NCBI GenBank assembly: GCA_900554845.1
Contig: USIY01000150.1
Coordinates: forward strand, 1-5,947
Reading direction: 5' to 3'
Source: an uncultured Bacteroidales bacterium
Lineage (GTDB): Bacteria; Bacteroidota; Bacteroidia; Bacteroidales; Muribaculaceae
Length of the DNA stretch: 5,947 nucleotides
The notes under the pieces are model-generated. The model saw only the letters and a list, made by a program, of their open reading frames with translations. It had not been told where the DNA came from and did not search any database. Shown here piece by piece: positions 1-4,071 of the stretch; position 1 is the stretch's first letter; each line of letters starts with the position of its first letter. The position numbers and the translations under genes were made by a program.

Positions 1-615
1 GGCCTCGATGACGGCTCCATCGCTGTTGATGGTCACCGATACCGTTACCGTGACTTTATGGCGCAATGAAACCTGCGGTTTGGGACATCCCTTGAAAACG
101 CGGCCGGAAGCCACGCCGCTTATGCCTGTACCAACACCTCCGGATCCGGTGTCTCCGTTTTTGCCGTCGGTCACTCCGTTTTTCCCTTCGAAACCCTTGG
201 CCATGCGCGACGACACCGATTTCTTTTCCTCGTCGGTCAGCGTGGGTTCCGTGGCCTTTACGTTCTGTTCCTTCTTGCCGGTTATTTTCTTATCTTCTGG
301 AGGCGCCGGTTTAGGATTCTCTCCTTTCGCCACTTTTCTGGTGTTGTCGATCTCATCGGGTTTGGGATCCCCTTTCACTGCCGGTGCAGGCCGGTCATGA
401 TTCACGGCGTCAGGCTCTCCGAGATCCCGCAGCAGTTCTGGCTCCATAAACTTCTCTTCATCGGGAATCAAACCGATTTCAGGAGTGGAATCCAAAGCCA
501 GTTGGCTGTTGTCGTAACTTATATGCCCGAATATCAGCAGGAGAATCAGCAATGCAATGGCGCCCAGCGTAATTGCGCCGGCTGTCAGGGAATCGCGTTT
601 TTGCTGACGGGTCAT
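1..615 (-). CDS. tonB: TonB-like energy transducer, C-terminus cut by window edge
   Basis: The reading frame is open from the ATG at 615 to base 1, giving 205 visible residues with no stop, so the gene continues past the left edge. It has a short basic N-terminus (residues 1-11, with RQQKR), one hydrophobic segment at about 12-30 that would anchor it in the inner membrane, and a long Lys/Pro/Glu-rich periplasmic stretch (about 42-135). A Gly-rich linker follows (about 141-171, with GKNG twice). From about residue 171 (GRVFKGCPKPQV, then alternating beta-type residues and INSDGAV) it resembles the start of the TonB/TolA C-terminal domain of Bacteroidota. By family, it carries energy from the ExbB/ExbD proton channel to outer-membrane receptors. 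It overlaps exbD by 4 bp (ATGA) and has a good AGGAGG upstream, which supports this start. A TolA-like role in envelope integrity is the main alternative, because the receptor-binding end is missing. Confidence 0.85.
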   Translation of the reverse strand, partial: MTRQQKRDSLTAGAITLGAIALLILLLIFGHISYDNSQLALDSTPEIGLIPDEEKFMEPELLRDLGEPDAVNHDRPAPAVKGDPKPDEIDNTRKVAKGENPKPAPPEDKKITGKKEQNVKATEPTLTDEEKKSVSSRMAKGFEGKNGVTDGKNGDTGSGGVGTGISGVASGRVFKGCPKPQVSLRHKVTVTVSVTINSDGAVIEA

Positions 616-1052
616 GGGCGGACCTCCTTTGCTGAAGTGGAAAGAACCATCCTCAGGTTACGTCGCGCCGCCATGTCGAGAATCTCGACCACACGGGCGT
701 AAGTCACCGTGGAATCTGCGTATAGGGCTACGGCACGTGTGGAATCCTGTTTCTGGATGTTGCTCAGTTCGGCGCCGAGCGCGGCCAGATTCACTGGCTT
801 TGGAACGGACAGCAGCTGTGTCGAGTCGTTCCTGTCGGCCACGAGATAGAGGTTGTTCTCGGCGTCTATGTAGACTTCCGTCTGCGGCTTTTCCGATGTC
901 TGTTCCGAACTTTGCGGCAGATTGACGTCGATGGCGCCGGGAAATATGATGGTGCTGGTGACCATGAAGAAGATCAACAGCAGGAATATGACATCCGTCA
1001 TCGACGACATGGAGAATGTGTCGAGTGACTGAAAATTACGTTTCAAAGCCAT
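612..1052 (-). CDS. exbD: ExbD/TolR-family biopolymer transport protein
   Basis: This 146-residue protein has the standard ExbD/TolR layout: a short cytoplasmic N-terminus, one membrane segment at about residues 17-37, and a periplasmic domain of about 105 residues. The membrane segment carries the conserved Asp (D20 in SSMTDVIFLLLIFF), which in this family takes part in proton translocation. It is followed by the family-typical VNLPQSS stretch (about 43-49). The C-terminal part (VTYARVVEILDMAARRNLRMVLST) matches the folded periplasmic domain. Length is normal for the family. It starts 2 bases after the exbB stop codon and has no clear ribosome site of its own, so coupled translation is likely. 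By family, it forms the proton-driven stator with the ExbB-like protein encoded just upstream and acts on the tonB-like product encoded just downstream. TolR is the alternative name; sequence alone does not separate them. Confidence 0.9.
   Translation of the reverse strand: MALKRNFQSLDTFSMSSMTDVIFLLLIFFMVTSTIIFPGAIDVNLPQSSEQTSEKPQTEVYIDAENNLYLVADRNDSTQLLSVPKPVNLAALGAELSNIQKQDSTRAVALYADSTVTYARVVEILDMAARRNLRMVLSTSAKEVRP
623..628 (-). promoter_or_regulatory. Shine-Dalgarno site for the tonB-like gene, inside exbD
   Basis: On the minus strand the sequence reads AGGAGG followed by 7 nt and then ATG at 615. The site lies in the last codons of exbD, where it encodes part of the Lys-Glu-Val-Arg-Pro ending. 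Bacteroidota genes usually lack such sites, and the other genes here show none this strong. It may let ribosomes re-initiate at the ATGA overlap. Confidence 0.7.
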
Positions 1053-1053
1053 G

Positions 1054-1680
1054 TCAGACAGGTTCGTTGAGAAGGTCCATGAATTCCATTGTGCTGCTTT
1101 CCAGACCGTTCATTACGGAATTGATGCGTGCCACGAGGTAATTGTAGGCGAACAGCGCGATAATGCCGACGATCAGACCTGCCACAGTCGTGACCAGGGC
1201 CTGATAAATGCCGGACGAGAGGACGGTTATGTTGGCTGACGTGCCGGCGCTTGCCAGTGCGAAGAACGCCTGGATCATGCCGACTACCGTTCCGAGGAAA
1301 CCCAGCATGGGAGCGCCCGCGGCGGTGGTGGAAAGCCATGGAAGGCTCTTGCCGAGATTGGCCACCTCTTTATTGCCCGTGTTCTCGATGGTCACGAGGA
1401 TATCGTTCATCGGGCGTCCGATGCGCGAGAGGCCTTTGGCTATCAGGCGTGAGTAAGGGGTGTCGCTTTTCTTGCACAGATTCTTGGCCGATTCGAGGTC
1501 GCCGTCGTGAACGAAGTCGCGTATGCGGTCCATGAATGTCTTGTCGCGCTTGGACGCGCGGTTTATTACGATGCAGCGCTCCGTAAATACATAGATCACA
1601 ACGAGCAGCAGTATGGCGAGAGGAATCATTATGTAGCCGCCGTCCATTATCAGCGACCACAGGGACAGGGTGTTTTGCAT
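1054..1680 (-). CDS. exbB: MotA/TolQ/ExbB-family proton channel
   Basis: The 208-residue product has three predicted membrane segments: about residues 15-33, 118-143 and 156-182. The first is followed by a cytoplasmic region of about 80 residues. The second contains the family signature APMLGFLGTVVGMIQAF (123-139), and the third has the TTVAGLIVGIIAL motif (164-176) that lines the channel in characterised relatives. By family, a pentamer of this protein surrounds an ExbD dimer and converts proton flow into motion of a TonB or TolA partner. The start at 1680 gives a normal N-terminus for the family. The 45-bp gap after pdxJ contains no TAnnTTTG element on this strand, so the gene is probably read from the pdxJ promoter. 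Whether it is ExbB or TolQ in function cannot be told here, as no Pal or TolB gene is visible. Confidence 0.92.
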   Translation of the reverse strand: MQNTLSLWSLIMDGGYIMIPLAILLLVVIYVFTERCIVINRASKRDKTFMDRIRDFVHDGDLESAKNLCKKSDTPYSRLIAKGLSRIGRPMNDILVTIENTGNKEVANLGKSLPWLSTTAAGAPMLGFLGTVVGMIQAFFALASAGTSANITVLSSGIYQALVTTVAGLIVGIIALFAYNYLVARINSVMNGLESSTMEFMDLLNEPV

Positions 1681-1725
1681 CTTGTTTTAATTGACGATGA
1701 GATTGGTTTAATAACTTGATTGCGA

Positions 1726-2442
1726 TTAATTGTTCAGGCACGCCAGATATTGGCGGATAGTCTCTCCGATTCCGAGATAGAGGGCGTCGGAGACAATGGC
1801 GTGTCCGATGCTGACTTCATCGAGCTTGGGCAATTCCTTTGCGAAATACGCCAGATTCTTTCTGTTCAGGTCGTGGCCGGCGTTTACACCGATGTTCAGT
1901 TCAGCGGCTCTTGCGGAGGCGGCTACAAATGGCTTTACCGCTTCTTCGCGGCATATGTCATAATTGTCGGCGTAGGGTTTGGTGTACAGTTCCACGCGGT
2001 CGGCGCCGATTTTCGCGGCGGTTTCCACTTGGAGTGAGTCGGCGTCGATGAATATAGACACGCGGATGCCAAGAGCCTGAAATTTTTCAGTCACTTTTTT
2101 CAGAAACTCCTTGTTCGCTACCACGTCCCATCCTGCGTTGCTGGTGAGCTGCGTGGGTGAGTCGGGAACCAGAGTGACTTGCGCGGGCAATGTCTCGGTG
2201 ACAATCTCAATGAACCGTTCGTCGGGGTATCCTTCAATGTTGAGTTCGGTGCGTACGATAGGTTTCAGCAATTCCACGTCACGACGTGTGATATGCCGTT
2301 CGTCGGGGCGTGGATGGACTGTTATGCCTTGGGCGCCAAGATGTTCGCAATCCTGAGCGAACTTCTGTACGTCAGGGATGTTCTCGCCGCGCGCGTTGCG
2401 CAGAGTGGCGACTTTATTGATATTTACGCTTAATCTTGTCAT
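1726..2442 (-). CDS. pdxJ: Pyridoxine 5'-phosphate synthase
   Basis: PdxJ condenses 1-deoxy-D-xylulose 5-phosphate with 3-amino-2-oxopropyl phosphate to give pyridoxine 5'-phosphate, the last ring-forming step of DXP-dependent vitamin B6 synthesis in the cytoplasm. The 238-residue product has the expected TIM-barrel motifs: LSVNINKVATLRNARG at the N-terminus (4-19), VHPRPDERHI (42-51) with His43, Arg45 and His50, NIEGYP (68-73) with catalytic Glu70, VSIFIDAD (128-135), Glu151 in RVELYT, VNAGHDLN (186-193) with His190, and SIGHAIVSDAL near the end. I chose the ATG at 2442 because homologs begin just before this SVNINK motif. The frame is open 27 codons further, to an ATG at 2523, but that extension has no recognisable family sequence. 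There is no Shine-Dalgarno site, only an A/T-rich leader (CCTATAAAA). It is the first gene of the run that continues into exbB, exbD and tonB. Confidence 0.97.
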   Translation of the reverse strand: MTRLSVNINKVATLRNARGENIPDVQKFAQDCEHLGAQGITVHPRPDERHITRRDVELLKPIVRTELNIEGYPDERFIEIVTETLPAQVTLVPDSPTQLTSNAGWDVVANKEFLKKVTEKFQALGIRVSIFIDADSLQVETAAKIGADRVELYTKPYADNYDICREEAVKPFVAASARAAELNIGVNAGHDLNRKNLAYFAKELPKLDEVSIGHAIVSDALYLGIGETIRQYLACLNN

Positions 2443-2476
2443 TTTTATAGGCCAATAAGCAGAATTCGGTATGAAA

Positions 2477-2490
2477 TTTGTATCTTTACG
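2477..2490 (+). promoter_or_regulatory. Possible -7 promoter element for the CBS/ACT-nadK operon
   Basis: The plus strand reads TTTGTATCTTTACG. TATCTTTA matches the Bacteroidota -7 element TAnnTTTG at all fixed positions but the last, in a context common at such promoters. No TTTG lies at the expected distance upstream, so it is the weaker of the two promoter calls. Transcription would start near 2494, giving a leader of about 113 nt. Confidence 0.4.
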
Positions 2491-2537
2491 ACATGAAAGT
2501 ACGTTAAAATAATAACAACGCATAACTTGCCTTCAAG

Positions 2538-2558
2538 CGGACTCTACATGGAGATCCG
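2538..2558. repeat. Imperfect inverted repeat in the divergent control region
   Basis: CGGACTC and GAG-A-TCCG can pair in a 7-bp stem with one bulged A (2554) and a 6-nt loop (2545-2550). It lies at the predicted 5' end of the pdxJ transcript and in the middle of the predicted leader of the opposite transcript. It could be an operator, a 5' hairpin protecting mRNA, or chance. No poly-T follows on either strand, so it is not an ordinary terminator. Confidence 0.35.
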
Positions 2559-2561
2559 ATG

Positions 2562-2593
2562 CAAAATTAACAAAAAGATGCGCAAGTAACAAA
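2562..2593 (-). promoter_or_regulatory. Promoter candidate for the pdxJ-exbB-exbD-tonB run
   Basis: On the minus strand there is TTTG (2593-2590), a 20-nt spacer, and TAATTTTG (2569-2562) followed by C. This is a full match to the Bacteroidota housekeeping consensus TTTG-N19-21-TAnnTTTG. Transcription would begin near 2556, leaving a leader of about 110 nt before pdxJ. The -33 element touches the ribosome-binding region of the divergent CBS/ACT gene. Confidence 0.65.
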
Positions 2594-2606
2594 GAGGAAA
2601 GGGAAA

Positions 2607-3110
2607 ATGAAAGCAAAAGAAGCAATATCTCCGGTTTTACGACCGGAAAAAGCGGGAAGGTTGCCTCAGGTGGGGGGCGATACACCGCTTATCGAGGTAT
2701 TGCCGCGCCTTTTGGAGTCGCCGCGCCATCTTCTTGAAGTGGACGAGGAGGGAGTGGCGATAGGAGTGATAGACCAGACGTCGATGCTGGAGGCCATGGG
2801 CAGGATGATAGCTGTTCGCGACGACAGCAGCGTAGTGACTGTGGAATGCACTCCAGGGGAATACAGCGCTTCGCGTCTGTCGCATGCTGTAGAGGACGCC
2901 GATGTGCATCTGGTGGATCTCTTCACCGTTCCGGCGGAGGACGGCAAACTGAACGTGACGATGCGCGTGCGTTGCGGCGACCCCTCTTCGGTGGTGCATA
3001 ATCTGGAACGTTACGGTTATGAGGTGGTCGGAGCGTTCGGCGACACCAGTCGTGACACGGCTGTGGCAATCGAGCGTCTTATGGGGCTGAAGGCCATGAT
3101 GGACGTATAA
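2607..3110 (+). CDS. Small CBS-ACT type putative ligand-sensing protein
   Basis: This 167-residue soluble protein has no signal peptide or membrane segment. Residues about 20-68 resemble one CBS motif: a helix (TPLIEVLPRLLE), then HLLEVDEEGVAIGVI and a following helix (SMLEAM). Residues about 75-145 fit the beta-alpha-beta-beta-alpha-beta order of an ACT domain: VVTVEC, a helix at 85-97, VHLVDLFTV, LNVTMRVRC, the helix SSVVHNLERYG, and YEVVGAFG. CBS motifs commonly bind adenosine nucleotides and ACT domains bind amino acids or similar small molecules, so a sensing role is inferred; no enzyme motif is seen. CBS proteins beside nadK in other Bacteroidales are, from memory, longer (around 220 residues) with a clearer CBS pair, so this one seems shortened in its N-terminal half. 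A GAGG at 2594-2597 lies 9 nt before the ATG and supports this start. NadK begins 5 nt after its stop, so the two are almost certainly co-transcribed. Confidence 0.7.
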   Translation: MKAKEAISPVLRPEKAGRLPQVGGDTPLIEVLPRLLESPRHLLEVDEEGVAIGVIDQTSMLEAMGRMIAVRDDSSVVTVECTPGEYSASRLSHAVEDADVHLVDLFTVPAEDGKLNVTMRVRCGDPSSVVHNLERYGYEVVGAFGDTSRDTAVAIERLMGLKAMMDV

Positions 3111-3115
3111 TAATT

Positions 3116-4015
3116 ATGAACGGAATAGCATTTTACGGCAACCAAAGGCAAGACGCCTATTTGCCCCAGATAGCCCGATTCCTCAAAATGCTGGAGGAAC
3201 GAGGCGCCAGTCTCTACATGGCCGCGCATTTCGCGGAATATCTTCATAAAAACGGAGTGGAAGGCACATGGACGATATGCAGGGAATTTCCGGCCGGGGA
3301 GGTGGAACGAGTGGTCAGTTTCGGCGGCGACGGCACATTCTTGCGCACCGCCAGCTGGGTAGGCTACAATCAGACCCCTATCATGGGGGTCAATACCGGA
3401 CATCTCGGGTTTCTGGCAAGTTATTCTCTGGACAGTGCTGAAGAACTTGTCGATATACTTATGAACGGACTTGGCAAAGTGGAGTCGCGCATGGTGCTTC
3501 GGGTGGAGTCCCCTCATATTCCGGAAGGTTTTTGGCCGTATGCCCTGAATGAGGTGGCTATTTTAAAATCCGATACTTCGTCGATGCTGGACGTTCGCAC
3601 CTGGGTGGACGGCAATTATCTTGCCGATTATCTTGCCGACGGATTGCTTGTGGCTACTCCTACTGGATCAACAGCATATAATTTGAGTGTCGGAGGCCCG
3701 ATTTTGGATCCGACGGTAAGCGATATGGCGCTTTCACCCATTGCTCCGCATTCGCTCACCATGCGGCCTTTGGTGATAGGTGGAGACTCGCGTGTGTCGG
3801 TCGCAGTGATCAACAAAGCGCGCCGCTGCCGCATCAGTCTCGACGGCCGCCCTTTCGGGATGCCTTGCGTGCAGGACAGCGAAACGGCGCAACCGGCTCT
3901 GAACATTACCAAAGCAGGTTTCGCCGTCAATATTCTGCGGCGCCCGGAGAGTCATTTCTCCAATATCCTGCGCAATAAACTCATGTGGGGCCAAGGGCTT
4001 ATTCCTAAGATCTGA
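3116..4015 (+). CDS. nadK: NAD kinase
   Basis: NadK phosphorylates NAD at the 2' hydroxyl of its adenosine ribose, using ATP or polyphosphate, and is the cell's entry point to NADP. The 299-residue product carries the whole family signature: FGGDGTFL (69-76) with the phosphate-binding GGDGT and its catalytic Asp72, VNTGHLGFL (92-100), ALNEV (143-147) with the NAD-contacting Asn-Glu pair, DGLLVATPTGSTAYNLSVGG (175-194), SLTMRPLVI and a late LDGRPF. Length is typical for Bacteroidota. The C-terminal NILRNKLMWG also looks like the ending of Bacteroidales NadK proteins. It starts 5 nt after the CBS/ACT gene with TAATT between them and no ribosome site, so translation is probably coupled. A 12-bp direct repeat at 3616-3639 encodes Tyr-Leu-Ala-Asp twice without disturbing the frame. 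Confidence 0.97.
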   Translation: MNGIAFYGNQRQDAYLPQIARFLKMLEERGASLYMAAHFAEYLHKNGVEGTWTICREFPAGEVERVVSFGGDGTFLRTASWVGYNQTPIMGVNTGHLGFLASYSLDSAEELVDILMNGLGKVESRMVLRVESPHIPEGFWPYALNEVAILKSDTSSMLDVRTWVDGNYLADYLADGLLVATPTGSTAYNLSVGGPILDPTVSDMALSPIAPHSLTMRPLVIGGDSRVSVAVINKARRCRISLDGRPFGMPCVQDSETAQPALNITKAGFAVNILRRPESHFSNILRNKLMWGQGLIPKI

Positions 4016-4051
4016 AGACAGCGCTTCAATTATTTATTTCCCCATGGATTC

Positions 4052-4063
4052 CCGAAGATTCGG
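4052..4063. terminator. Weak hairpin between convergent nadK and protease genes
   Basis: CCGAAGATTCGG is a perfect palindrome in the 56-bp gap between the two convergent stop codons. A second pair, CCTAAGA (4004-4010) and TCTTAGG (4064-4070), could close a larger loop around it. Neither strand has a T-run right after the stem, so it is at best a weak two-way terminator. No better terminator is visible in the gap. Confidence 0.25.
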
Positions 4064-4071
4064 TCTTAGGC

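Noticed and set aside
8..400. A plus-strand open frame of 130 codons.
   Set aside because: It is antisense to the tonB-like gene, whose frame shows a membrane anchor, linker and C-terminal domain. The plus-strand product is low-complexity with no recognisable domain.
1370..1741. A minus-strand open frame of 123 codons overlapping exbB and the end of pdxJ.
   Set aside because: It is in another frame of the well-supported exbB gene and its product has no domain or membrane segment.
2443..2523. A 27-codon in-frame N-terminal extension of pdxJ from an ATG at 2523.
   Set aside because: PdxJ homologs begin right at the MTRLSVNINK segment. The extension has no family sequence and lies in an A/T-rich leader that carries control elements.
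3017..3517. A minus-strand open frame of 166 codons.
   Set aside because: It lies opposite the end of the CBS/ACT gene and the NadK core including GGDGT. Its product is rich in His, Cys and Arg, as expected for an antisense shadow.
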